Notes: generated by a model from the sequence alone, not told the origin. Counted from the first letter of the stretch, positions 34,937 to 45,713 are shown. The stretch: DNA of 64,000 nucleotides from Arcuatula senhousia (GCA_963971305.1 OZ020306.1:40259512-40323511), one strand, 5' to 3'. Numbers and translations: made by a program.

Positions 34937-35575
34937 ATAACCGCTGCTGGTGGACCAGAGGTCTCCGAGGGTAATCACAAGCCTGGTAGTCAGACTTGTC
35001 TGACACGAATTACCATAAACTTTCTAATATATTGTCGCTGAAATTTCCGATTGTTAAATTCAAAATTTATGAAAACACCAGGTTTCTTTCCTTGTAATGC
35101 ACATGGTCGATATCCTCGGTGCTGGGTTTGGCTTCCTTGTTCGAACGTTTTGGTTTTGAGTACTTTTCGTTTTCAACTGTTTTTGAAATTGACCTTCCAA
35201 TGTTTTGGTTTAAATGCTACTGATGAGAGGTTACTCCTTGAAATGTCGATATATAGCACATCCAAATTGACCGTTTGTACCCGCTTTTTGATATTTGTAA
35301 TTTTGAAACCACTGGGCGATAACCGCTGCTGGTGGACCAGAGGTCCCCGAGGGTAATCACAAGCCTGGTAGTCAGACTTGTCTGACACCAATGACCATAA
35401 AATTTCTAATATATTGTCGCTGAAATTCCCGATTGTTAAATTCAAAATTTATAAAAACACCAGGTTTCTTTCCTTGTAATGCACATGGTCGAGAGGTTAC
35501 TCCTTGAAATGTCGATATATAGCATATCCAAATTGACCGTTTGTACCCGCGTTTTGGTATTTGTAATTTTGAGTT
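34937..35575 (+). repeat. Tandem dimer related to the retrozyme family
   Basis: Unit 1 is 34937-35318 (382 bp). Unit 2, 35319-35575, repeats it closely but lacks an internal 115 bp (the equivalent of 35111-35225). The units begin CCGCTGCTGGTGGA and contain CCGAGGGTAA, matching in arrangement the CTGCTGGTGGA...CCCCGAGGTTA head of the hammerhead repeat units read on their ribozyme strand. No complete hammerhead could be fitted here. Confidence 0.7.
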
Positions 35576-35827
35576 TCTAAATTACATGTCTTAGCACATC
35601 TCTCTACGAATTTAACCATAGTTAGAATAAAAAAAAGTAGTATGACTATGAATACATGTATGATAGTTTTCGAAAAAGTCTAATGTTTCCTTTTGCTCTA
35701 TATAACATGAACTCCCATAGCTAATGCCATACGTATTTCATAATCAGCCAACGTTTATAACAGGAAAACATGGCCTATATTTAATTCTCTTCAAATATAT
35801 TTTACGTTACAAACTTTAATGTATACA
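35576..35827. other. Intron spacer
   Basis: Nothing recognised. Confidence 0.4.
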
Positions 35828-37255
35828 GATGGGTCCGAACCAAACCTGTATGCAAACCAAACTTAGAAAATCAACCAAAAGTTTACTATTTGTTTACTCT
35901 CATGTTGGTTTGGTTTACTCTGAGTAAACCATGGTTTACTACTAAGTTTACTTTTAATGGAAAACCAAACCAGCTATCTGGCTAGTTTGGTTTACTCAGA
36001 GTTAACTTAGTTTACTACGTCAGAGTAAACCCATGCAGCAAGTTTAGTTTACTCAGAGAAAACCAAATAATATTAAAAGTAAACCAAATCAGGTTGCTGG
36101 CTTGGTTAACTCTGAGTAAACTAAACAAGGCCAAGAGTAAACCAAACCAGACCGCTGGTTTGGTTTACTTTGAGCGAGCATGCGCAGTAAAGAATAAACT
36201 CTTTACTAGCCGATCTGTGCGTCACGCTTATTCATAAATTTAATTCATCATCTCTACTTTATTATTATTTTGTCAGGCCGGTGGTTTGGTTTACTCAGAG
36301 TAAACTTAACAAGATTAAAAGTAAACCAAACCAGGACGCTGGTTTTGATTTTTCTGTGTAATCTAACCACTATTAAAAGTAAACCAAAGCAAGATGCTGG
36401 TTTCGTATACTCTGAGTAAACTAAACACGATTTAAAGTAAACCAAACTAATGACCTGGTTTGGTTTACTCAACTAAGTTTAGTTTACGTCGGAAAGCAAA
36501 CCAAACTAGAAAAGCAAACCACGAAACCATGGTTTACTACCTAGTTTAGTCAAGTAAACCAAACCAAACCAGAAAAGTAACGTTAAGGAGGAACTTGCAG
36601 GTGATCACATGACTAGCCAAATATGAATTTAAACTTAACATTTAATTTAATGCTGAAATGTGTTCAAGATGTTGAAATTCTATTAAAAAGTTCCATTAAG
36701 ACGTATTCTAAACTTTGTTTTGATATTAAAAGCATTGAAACTATTTTTTCTTTATTTTGTTAATTTTATTTTATAAAGTATTCTTTAAACCTAATGGAAT
36801 CTCATATTTCTGCATTTTGACAAAGGGAGATAAATTATGACTAAATTTGCAAATATTGGCTACTTTTTGGCATATTTTTGTGTTTATCTGAAAAAAATAC
36901 TCAGAAGCACCACCTTTTCTTCCTATCATTTTAAAGCAATAAAACAGCCCAATATGATATCAAAAATTTACAAAATTCTATTGATCATTTTTTTGTAAAA
37001 TCAGAACTTTTCTTTAAAATTGTGTACTTTCTTTAACATTTCAATGTAAAAAGCCAACCTTCAGAATCAGTTATCTCGAAAACTAACTCAGAAGCATGTA
37101 TTTTTCAAATTGAATTTTTAAAGTGTATCTATTAATGTGTCTATTTACAAATTTTAAAGAAAATCTATTGACAGGAAATTTTTGGTGTTTGGTGCAAGTA
37201 CCCCCTTAATGTTTACTTTTTGTTTACTTTTGTACAGGTTAGGTTTGGTCCTATT
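35828..37255. mobile_element. Palindrome-rich TIR element built on GGTTTACTCTGAGTAAACC
   Basis: About a dozen inverted motifs of the form TTGGTTTACTC...GAGTAAACCAA fill 35880-36560. The outer ends look like an imperfect TIR (GGTCCGAACCAAACCTGTA on the left, complement of the right end GGACCAAACCTAACCTGTA). The right third (36570-37190) is ordinary AT-rich sequence, perhaps a later insertion. Non-coding and non-autonomous. No clear target duplication. Confidence 0.55.
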
Positions 37256-37427
37256 TGTAAATATAAACTTGTAGTCAATTTGAATCAAAACCGGTACATA
37301 TATCACTAAAAGCAGTTTATTTAAGATCATACGATGAAAGCTTAAAAGGACGTGTAGGAGCAAAGAAGTATCAATAGGGCATTCGAAATACAAATGACAA
37401 CAAAGTTCCAGACAATAAATTTTGCTA

Positions 37428-37469
37428 CGCCTGACGCGCGTTTCGTCTATTCAAGACTCATCAGAGGCG
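37428..37469 (-). ncRNA. Hammerhead ribozyme, type I, unit 1
   Basis: Minus strand order: CGCCT (stem I), CTGATGA, GTC TTGAATA GAC (stem II and loop), GAAA, C GCGC G (two-base-pair stem III with its loop), TC, cleavage, AGGCG (stem I partner, five pairs). All invariant core positions are present. The cleavage point lies between 37433 and 37432. Stem I can extend outward through UUUU/AAAA pairing. The very short stem III suggests cleavage as a dimer. Confidence 0.85.
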
Positions 37470-37785
37470 CTCTACCAAAAATATTGAAAATGCCAAACAC
37501 TGTATGAATATGAAGAGCATAGAACAGTATAACCAAAAATACAAAACTGGGGAACCAAATTATTACTAAGATATTCAACCTATGTCTGGGGTAGGAAGAA
37601 CCTTAGGGTTTAGACAATTTTGAAATTTAGATGGATAATTTAAAGCTTTGATGTATTCTCCAACTCAAAAGTGTTGGTGCCGGAGCGGGCTAACCTCGGG
37701 GAATTTAAACTCCACCAGCAGTGCTAACCTTCACGTCTGTTCGAAATACAAATGACAACAAAGTTCCAGACAATAAATTTTGCTA

Positions 37786-37827
37786 CGCCTGACGCGCGTT
37801 TCGTCTATTCAAGACTCATCAGAGGCG
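37786..37827 (-). ncRNA. Hammerhead ribozyme, type I, unit 2
   Basis: Identical to the unit 1 motif, exactly 358 bp away, with intact core and five-pair stem I. Confidence 0.85.
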
Positions 37828-38143
37828 CTCTACCAAAAATATTGAAAATGCCAAACACTGTATGAATATGAAGAGCATAGAACAGTATAACCAAAAATAC
37901 AAAACTGGGGAACCAAATTATTACTAAGATATTCAACCTATGTCTGGGGTAGGAAGAACCTTAGGGTTTAGACAATTTTGAAATTTAGACGGATAATTTA
38001 AAGCTTTGATGTATTCTCCAACTCAAAAGTGTTGGTGCCGGAGCGGGCTAACCTCGGGGAATTTAAACTCCACCAGCAGTGCTAACCTTCACGTCTGTTC
38101 GAAATACAAATGACAACAAAGTTCCAGACAATAAATTTTGCTA

Positions 38144-38185
38144 CGCCTGACGCGCGTTTCGTCTATTCAAGACTCATCAGAGGCG
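38144..38185 (-). ncRNA. Hammerhead ribozyme, type I, unit 3
   Basis: Identical motif, again at the 358-bp offset, core intact. Confidence 0.85.
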
Positions 38186-38501
38186 CTCTACCAAAAATAT
38201 TGAAAATGCCAAACACTGTATGAATATGAAGAGCATAGAACAGTATAACCAAAAATACAAAACTGGGGAACCAAATTATTACTAAGATATTCAACCTATG
38301 TCTGGGGTAGGAAGAACCTTAGGGTTTAGACAATTTTGAAATTTAGACGGATAATTTAAAGCTTTGATGTATTCTCCAACTCAAAAGTGTTGGTGCCGGA
38401 GCGGGCTAACCTCGGGGAATTTAAACTCCACCAGCAGTGCTAACCTTCACGTCTGTTCGAAATACAAATGACAACAAAGTTCCAGACAATAAATTTTGCT
38501 A

Positions 38502-38543
38502 CGCCTGACGCGCGTTTCGTCTATTCAAGACTCATCAGAGGCG
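38502..38543 (-). ncRNA. Hammerhead ribozyme, type I, unit 4 (partial unit)
   Basis: Identical motif in the partial last unit. The unit breaks off at about 38622. Because transcription on the minus strand enters here first, this motif would be the first ribozyme in the transcript. Confidence 0.83.
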
Positions 38544-38727
38544 CTCTACCAAAAATATTGAAAATGCCAAACACTGTATGAATATGAAGAGCATAGAACA
38601 GTATAACCAAAAATACAAAACATATCAAAAGTTCAAAAACTTATTATATGTTCAAATGAAGCATACATTGTACAAGAGCTCAACAAGTATCTTAAAAGAT
38701 AGATTTCAAACTCAATCAATAGACGAT

Positions 38728-38870
38728 AATGAGATGTGGAATAAGTGCACGCGAAACAACCAACATAAAGAAACGGCAATTTAAAAAATCACAACGGAAA
38801 ACAGCGAGCATTCATCAACATGACCAGAGGTCGCTGTTCGCCGTCTAACATTGGCCAAAGACTAAAAGAC
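38728..38870 (-). mobile_element. Retroposon 3'-tail fragment
   Basis: Minus-strand terminal block (38728-38762) and adjoining segment with CATGACCAGAGGTCGCTGTTC, as at 388 and 27809. It abuts the Penelope copy that starts at about 38871 on the plus strand. Confidence 0.6.
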
Positions 38871-40525
38871 TAAAGATCGTGAAACTCTTGAGTGTCTCTC
38901 TTTCTTGCTTGACAAATATGTTGTCACACCTGCAGACAAAGCTTTAAATGATATAGTTTTTATATGTAAGCGCATAACTATAAATGTCTGATTCAAGAAT
39001 AAGGCATAGATGGTAATTCTTCTGCTAGTGCTACATACACTTGGACATCATTTGACAAAGATGAGATCATAGCCAACCATAACTCTTTCATGTCCTCTAT
39101 AAATTCTATAAATATATCATTGAAAAGTGAACACGAAGAGTTACCATATTTGTACTGGATATCTAAACTTAAAAAAAAATCCTTACAAAGAAAGGTATAT
39201 AGCTGGATCTTCATCGTGTTCAACTACAGAATTGTCCGTTCAACTTACTAAGATATTGTCTGCTGTCAAAGAAGGACAACAAGCATACTGTGACACTATT
39301 TATTATAGTGGAATAAATTAATCATATGTGGATTTTAAAGAACTCAAAAGATTTGTTAGATAATTTTAAATCCAGGTCATTGTCTGAGGTTCCTTCTTTG
39401 AAAACTTTCGATTTTTCAACTTTGTACACCAAATTGCCACACGAAAACTTAAGTGTCTACTGAAAAAACTTATTGAAAAAGCCTTTTCGAACTCAAGGAA
39501 CTTTGTTGTTTTAGGCTCTAATTCTACATGTTTTTCCAAAACATCTTATAAAGATAAGATTTGTTACTCTTTGGATCAAGTTTGCAGTATGCTTGATTTC
39601 CTTATTGACAACATATTTGTCACATTTGGAGAAGAGATTTTTCAACAACAAGTCGGCATTCAAATGGGCACAAACTGTGCTCTTCTCCTCGCCGACTTGT
39701 TTTTCTACTCTTACGAGACTGAATTTCTTCAGGAACTTGTAAAGAACAAGATGATGAAAGAGGCAAAGTCATTAAATCTCACTTTCAGATATTTTGATTA
39801 CATCCTCTCTGTCAACAACTCGTTGTTTGGCAGATAGATTTCTTCAATATATCATCCAGAGCTAGGATTAAAGAAACCACCGCATCCACTTGCTATACAT
39901 CATTCTTAGATCTTCATCTCGAATTTGCCCCGGGTGGTCATCTCAGTACAAAAAAATACTATAAAAGAGACGATTTTACTTTTAAAATTATTCATTTTCC
40001 TAACCTGAAAAGTAACATACCAACGTCACCTGCATACAGTGTCCATATTTCGATATGCCAGGGGTTGTACACATTTTTCGGATATTTTTGATCCGACACC
40101 GCTTTTCTCCGTAACTGACTATTAGACCAAGGTTATAAGAAAATACGTCTCATACGATTTCTAAAAAAAATCTTTCTTCGTTATCAGCCACTGCTTTAAA
40201 AATTCAATATCATATTAGACAAAATGGTTAGTTCTTGCTTTGATTAGTGTTTGGCTGGTTGATGTACTGAGATGATTACCTAAGCATCCATAACATGTCA
40301 TCACAAACCTGTGTTTTGTGTAACTACCGGACCCAAAGGTCGCAATGGAAGAGGGAGGTTTGGTGCGCCTTAATACCTGGTTCAACCTATCATTTCTTTT
40401 GAAATGCCTTAACCAGGTCAATACCATTGAGATCTTCATTTTGTCGGGTATGTTTTCCTTGTTTTGTCTGGTCTTATGGACATTTGAAATTGATTCTCCA
40501 AGTTTTGTTATTTTGTAATTACCTT
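38871..40525 (+). pseudogene. Penelope-like element, RT with 3' UTR
   Basis: The same family as 57643-59500. Plus-strand order: the VTPADKA region (about 38925), EELPYLYWI (39140) and KERYIAGSSSCSTTELSV (39190-39245), motif A KTFDFSTLYTKLPHEN (39400-39450, with an indel after it), DFLIDNIFVTFGEEIFQQQ and QMGTNCALLLADLFFYSYE (39595-39725), RYFDYILSVNNS (39785-39830; YFDYI where the catalytic core of other copies reads YIDDV), then a degraded C-terminus and 3' UTR. The catalytic Asp pair is lost and several frameshifts are present, so it is dead. Confidence 0.8.
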
Positions 40526-40649
40526 TATTTTTTTACAAAAGATTCAAAACCAATGCCTAAATTTTCAACGAAACAAACACCATTTCTGGACAGAACAATA
40601 AACAAATAGAAGCCAAAGACAAACAAAAGCTTCGAGAAAGCACAAATAA
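40526..40649. other. Spacer
   Basis: Short stretch between two Penelope remnants, nothing recognised. Confidence 0.35.
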
Positions 40650-41175
40650 AAAGTGGCGGGGTTAAACTAGTTTTTTTGGGCCAAACCTTCCCCCTATTAA
40701 TAATCCTGTAAAAAGCTCAAATATAACATAATCTTAAAATCAAATCGATAAAAGTTCAATTCATCAAGACATTACCTGAGACAAGAGCACAATATAAGAG
40801 AACAACGACACAATGAGGAACTCTCTTGAGACCACTTGCAGTTACTGACAGCTAGCTAGGAAGCATTCATCGACTGATGTAAAAAAGAATAAAACATATC
40901 GATTTAAAATCCGACACAACACTTTAATGATTTAGTGTTATATCATCACCAAAATATGATATATTTGATCGCTCTAATGCTTTAAAATGATACAATAGTC
41001 AGAAGGTTATAGATTAAGTTATAAAGTTACTTTCAAATTATCAATATTTCTACCAAAAACACTAATTTTAAATATTTTACTAAAACTTCTGACTTGTATC
41101 CTTTCTTTAATAAGTTTTAAGCCAAATTATCATGTCCATATGATTGTTCTTGACTTTCTGTGCCTTATAAACAGG
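40650..41175 (-). mobile_element. Penelope-like 3' UTR, inverted
   Basis: Minus-strand match to the 3' UTR of the copy at 19590-21835 (its 21020-21560 part), including the reverse of the GGCACATAA and GGCTTAAAAC blocks. Only non-coding sequence remains. It is opposite in orientation to the preceding copy. Confidence 0.6.
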
Positions 41176-41952
41176 GTTTATTATAACAAAAAGCACTAAT
41201 GATAAGTGCACCTCCGTATAAGGGACTCGCATGAGAGATACATATAGTGTCACAATCTAATCTGATTTTATTTAACTTAGAAATATGTATGGAAAATAGT
41301 TTACATCCGTTATTTTTAAATAATTTAATACGATCAGCAATGTCGAAATCGGACGATGTTGTTTTCTAACATTACCATTTATTTGTCTATCATTCCACCA
41401 TGTGTTCCGTTTACGAGGACTTACTAAACTCATGACATAAATATTAAAAGATCTAGATATGTTACCCTATCCTATAATGTTATCGTTTGTAATTTTTTTT
41501 ATCAACTTGAGTTTCACAAACCGTCGTGACTTGCGAAACTCTCGTTCACTTGATTTTGGATCTTTTTGAATTATTTCAAGAGGTTGAACTCTGATATATT
41601 TGAGGTTATGACCATGCTTATTAAAATGTTGATACAGGAGACACTTATATATTTTTGAAACGACGAAAACGATACGGATGTTCCGAATTTGTTTTTGATA
41701 AATACCTACACGTTTCCCATACGTTCTGGATATTGCAGCCAGGTTTAGATCAAGTTATTATTAAGTAATGTAAATTATTAGTTCGTCAATTTACATCTTG
41801 GGCTAAATTTATAGAGAATTTGCGACTGTTTAAAGGAGATTGTACAGTGGTGTCCCTTATCAAAATGTTACATGTCTGTCATTTAGAAGCATTGCAATGT
41901 AGATTTTAAGGATATCCACGACATGAGTTGTTGAAAGTTCTATCGATGAAAT
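41176..41952. other. Intron sequence, nothing recognised
   Basis: AT-rich, no exon or structured repeat identified. Confidence 0.45.
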
Positions 41953-42181
41953 AACCGTATAAGTTGTTTTTTGGCGAGTATCTTATTTTCGTTTTTTTGC
42001 GATAGTTTACAACTCGCGAAAATATAGTATCGCGAAAATAGAATTTCGTAAATAATATATGTACAGTGTATTCTCTTTTATTGGAAATCGCAAAAATTTA
42101 ATTCCGCGAAAAAGAGATCCTCCATTTTTTTTTTAAAATCCGCGAAATTTAGTTCCCGAGAAAAAACTACTTATACGGTAT
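41953..42181. mobile_element. Short MITE with ACCGTATAAGT ends
   Basis: Left end AACCGTATAAGTTGTTTTTT and the complement of the right end, ATACCGTATAAGTAGTTTTT, form a roughly 20-bp TIR. The interior repeats CGCGAAAAT words in both orientations. About 229 bp, non-coding. Target duplication unclear. Confidence 0.6.
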
Positions 42182-42441
42182 TAGAAATTTGATTTTTGGT
42201 TATTGTGGATCGAAAAGTGGGTTTGTTTCTACTTCTAATGTTGTAAGGGCGACAGGAATTAATATGGAAATAAAAAAAGTTCTGTTAGTAGTGGATATCC
42301 TATAAAGGGGTTTATTATAAAGAATTTTTTACCGTTTCTTAAAATCATGATATGTGTCGTAAGAAGAGAAAGGGGTGTCCAATGAAAAATAAGGATGACA
42401 AGAAAACAAATGTACTTACAATAAATATATATATGAAAAGT

Positions 42442-42706
42442 GGGGTCTGGGTGGCCGATTGGTCTAAGGCGCTGGTTTAAAAACAACACTATTGTTCATT
42501 AGCCGATCACCTCTCAGTCCCGTTTGCATTTAACAAAAAAGGGACTTCTCCAACTGTATGTGATTAGGTTTGTCAGTTACCTGCCCAAGGTCGGTGGTTT
42601 CCTCTAGGTACTCTGGTTTTCTTCACCATTTAAACTGACTGCCCTACATGGCCCAGGTGCGTCGATAAAAGGCGTTTAACACCAACACAAACACACACAC
42701 ACACCC
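42442..42706 (+). mobile_element. tRNA-derived SINE with 13-bp target-site duplication
   Basis: The head has an A-box-like TGGCCGATTGGTCTAAGGCG, as in tRNA-derived SINEs. The body has GGTGGTTTCCTCTAGGTACT, a block I recognise from bivalve SINEs, and the end is GGCGTTTAACACCAAC plus a (CA)n tail. Perfect target-site duplication atatatgaaaagt lies at 42429-42441 and 42707-42719. The B box is eroded. It would be mobilised by a LINE reverse transcriptase. Confidence 0.85.
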
Positions 42707-42719
42707 ATATATGAAAAGT

Positions 42720-43084
42720 ACCATAGACTAAAACTTCCTACAAACACTACTATTGATTCTCGACAAAGCAATATAAAACATGTAAAACGCAACGACATAA
42801 AAACAATTACAGGGATTAATAGTACAAGACGGACATTTTACACGACAATAGAAATGGGCGAACAAAATGGTGGTGTATAAAGTATGAGGTAAGAAGAAAG
42901 CTATGAAAGCTCTATCTCGTGTACAAGTATACCAACATGAAAATATATAAGAGCATACCTTTGAAAAATGTTATTTTTAAATAAAAGTAAGTTTTAACAT
43001 AAAGGACAGAGAATTAGCATTAATATAATATAATCATTTGTTTTTCTTATATTTGTTTTTGAAATATCCCATAATGTTACGTAC
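42720..43084. other. Intron sequence, nothing recognised
   Basis: No exon or repeat identified. Confidence 0.45.
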
Positions 43085-43125
43085 CTGGATTGATTTCTCC
43101 TAGTTCATTATATATATTTCTGGAG
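43085..43125 (-). CDS. Cytoplasmic exon of the receptor, YNEL motif
   Basis: A 41-bp exon with acceptor TTTTTGTTTAG and donor CCAG|GTACGT. It enters in phase 2, joining the AG left by the 45850 exon, and leaves in phase 1. It encodes SSRNIYNELGEINP: an NIYNEL segment with a YxxL motif of the type bound by SH2 domains when phosphorylated. Position, strand and phase agree with the upstream exon. Tiny tyrosine-bearing exons are common in cytoplasmic tails of molluscan receptors, from general knowledge. Confidence 0.68.
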
Positions 43126-43381
43126 CTAAACAAAAACACAATCATTGTTTATATATACAATTTAGATTCAAATATGTTGCTTTTGTAATAGACATATCAA
43201 GTTCTTTTTAGTTTGTAAAGGCCTATTTGACATCACAATGTATTTAACACGGTTGGTTGAACGTGGGGGATATTAATTTTGTTCGATCGATGCTTTTTTC
43301 TTGATCAATTAACTGCCGTTTGGTGGTAGGTACATGTACCATATTTAAAAATACAAAGCTGTCATTGTTGAAACTGTGGCT

Positions 43382-44627
43382 ATGGCACGCGACAGTCACA
43401 AAAACCCAATAAACTGAGTTTATCGACCGTAAACTATATTTAGCGGTCGATAAACTGATTTATCACTCGCTAACTATAGTTTGCTGATGCTAATGATAAT
43501 TTCAGTTGTTTGAAATTTATCATTAGCGGTCGATAATGGGGGTTTCAAATGCTAATTCGGGTTTCACGGTGATAAACCGAATTTATCGGTGATAAACTGA
43601 GTTTATCGGCGATAAACTGAGTTTATCGATGATAAACTGAGTTTATCGGCCATAAACTCAGTTTATCAACCGCAAACTATAGTTTACGGTCGATAAATGC
43701 TGTTTTGCGTTGATAGAGTAGCATTTGCGCCGCGCAAACTAAAGTAACCGAGTGAACTATGGTTTACGTTCTATAAAATAGTTTATTATGCGGTTGCTAG
43801 TGCATGCTATGAATATGTCATGTGGTTTGGAAAGTATCAATAACAGAAACTAAGTAAGCGTGCTTTCATACCCTACGAGTTCAATTAATATTATCCCCGA
43901 GGAATACCTATTGAGGTACAACAAGCATTGTAATAATAATTTGCATGTACTTCTTGCATACCAAGTTTCATTTATTTCTGCTAAGTAGTTTCAGAGGACT
44001 TGCGTCCTTAAAATATGATTACAGACGGGTGGGATGGGCTGACGCTCGAGTCAGTCAAAAACAACTTTGCATTGTAGGTAATAAAACCCTAATAAACCAA
44101 GTTTGTTTAATTAATATTAACTGTCGACTATGGAAATTTTCAATGCTTATTAGGGTTCCTGGGTGCTGAACTGCATAGCATGCAACAGTTACAAAACCCC
44201 AAAAACTGAGTTTATCGACCGTAAACTGTAGTTAGCGGTCGATAGACTGGGTTTATAACTCGCTTACTATAGTTTGCAGATGCTAATGATAATTTCAGTT
44301 GTTTGAAATTTATCATTAGCGATCGATAATGGGTTTTTCAAATGCTAATTAGGGTTTCTCGGTGATAAACCGAATTTATCGATGATAAACTGAGTTTATC
44401 GGCGATAAACTGAATTTATCAACCGCAAACTATAGTTTACGATCGATAAATGCTGTTTTGATTTGATAAAAAAGCATTTGCACCGCGCAAACTAACGTTA
44501 TCGCTAATAAACTTGGTTTCACGAACGTAAACTATAGTTAGCGTGCGATAAACCCAGTTTATCAACAGCAAACTATAGTTTACGGTAGATAAATGTGGTT
44601 TATCAGGTTTTTGTTATTATCGCGTGC
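43382..44627. mobile_element. Palindrome-rich TIR element built on GATAAACTGAGTTTATC
   Basis: Two dense clusters (43383-43760 and 44180-44620) of near-palindromes such as GATAAACTGAGTTTATC and AAACTATAGTTT. Outer ends match as an imperfect TIR (GGCACGCGACAGTCACAAAA on the left; complement of the right end GGCACGCGATAATAACAAAA). A second left-end-like sequence at about 44167 suggests a nested or tandem pair. Non-coding. Confidence 0.6.
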
Positions 44628-44922
44628 CATATGTGGCCCTTTTAAAAACTCATCCGGAATTCCCATTTTGATTCTATAATTGCAATTTTAAAAGAGTTGT
44701 TTTCCTTTGTGGGTCGGAAAAATGATGTGAACAATGTTAAGCTAAGGAAAACATCAATTTTTCCATATCCAATTTTGATGTAATTTCCCCCTTCTCCATT
44801 TTAATAAACTGGTATGGAATGAAGTCTGAAATGTTGACGATTGTTAACGATTGTTTGGAAGGTTAAAATTTTGGCAGACAGATTGAAAATGTTTTAACAA
44901 TTTGACCTTTTTTTTAGATAAT
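44628..44922. other. Intron spacer
   Basis: Nothing recognised. Confidence 0.4.
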
Positions 44923-44927
44923 TTGAA

Positions 44928-45713
44928 CAGTCAGGGGACCAACTTCTACAAGTCAGAATAAATCTTACTTCTACCAGTAAGATTCTATTTATGGTTTCTT
45001 ACTCTAAAGAATCAGATCCAATTCTGACTTCTACGGGTCAGAATGAATCCAACTTGTTAGAGTAAGAATTGTTTCTATTAAATATGCTCCAATATTCAAT
45101 GTTTTTGAAATAACATTTCTCAAAACCAATAAATCTTATCCAAATTGTTTCAAAAGGTCAACAATGACATCCTACATTTAGAATGTAAGAATCCTGTGCA
45201 AATAGGAAACAAATTGACTGTAAAGTTTCAATTATCATCAAAGAATTTCATAGCTAATTATCTAAGTCTGTCATTTAAATCCACGGTTTTGAACACCAAT
45301 GCAGTTTATACTAGATAAATAATTGTTATTTAATGATTTAAGCATAATGAAAGACCTTAGTGTTCATGACCGCCAAAGTAGAGAAATTTACTGTCAAAGA
45401 TGGGCAGTAAAACTTTGATTCTGACTTGTACAAGTAAGATTGATATAAAAACAAAAAAAAAAAAAATTACAAACCAATGACTATTTTGCTAGATTTATAA
45501 ATAGCTCTCAGAATATAGAAAAGGAATTTAACCATACAGAATATTTTGAGATAAGAGAATTTGATAAAAAGACATTCTAGTAAAATCTACCTGTAGAAGT
45601 CAGAATGAAAATTCTAAAAATAAGGAGAAGATAACTCTAGTTTGTTTAATCTGACTTGTACAAGTAAGATTGAATCTGATCATTCTGACTTGTACAAGTT
45701 GGTCCCCTGACTG
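44928..45713. mobile_element. TIR element with TTGAA target duplication
   Basis: Termini CAGTCAGGGGACCAACTT at 44928 and its complement ending at 45713 match exactly over 18 bp and continue imperfectly through subterminal ACTTGTACAAGT palindromes and AGTAAGATT blocks. TTGAA flanks both ends (44923-44927 and 45714-45718). The interior is AT-rich and non-coding. The TIR start CAG with a 5-bp duplication does not fit a superfamily I can name with confidence. Confidence 0.75.

Larger units (their letters stand above)
37383..38622 (-). mobile_element. Retrozyme tandem array, 358-bp units, about 3.5 copies
   Basis: Units at 37383-37740, 37741-38098, 38099-38456 and a partial fourth (38457-38622) are almost identical: the only difference I noticed is one base in unit 1 (gatgg versus gacgg near 37631). 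Each unit on the minus strand starts with a CTGCTGGTGGAG head and carries a hammerhead ribozyme with an intact core. Cleavage at successive sites would release 358-nt monomers able to circularise. There is no protein coding. The left junction is with a Penelope 3' tail (about 37355-37390) through the shared word TTCGAAA. The array lies in an intron of the receptor gene, on the same strand as that gene, so it could be processed from its pre-mRNA. Confidence 0.88.

Noticed and set aside
35219..35250. Hammerhead-like CTGATGAGAGG followed by CCTTGAAATGTC
   Set aside because: Stem II would close with a G-U pair, no stem III can form between GAAA and UC, and no stem I partner adjoins the cleavage site. 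The second unit of the dimer lacks CTGATGA altogether.
37383..38622. CRISPR-like or ordinary satellite reading of the array
   Set aside because: The genome is eukaryotic, units are contiguous with no spacers, and the conserved ribozyme core explains the repeat better than a neutral satellite.
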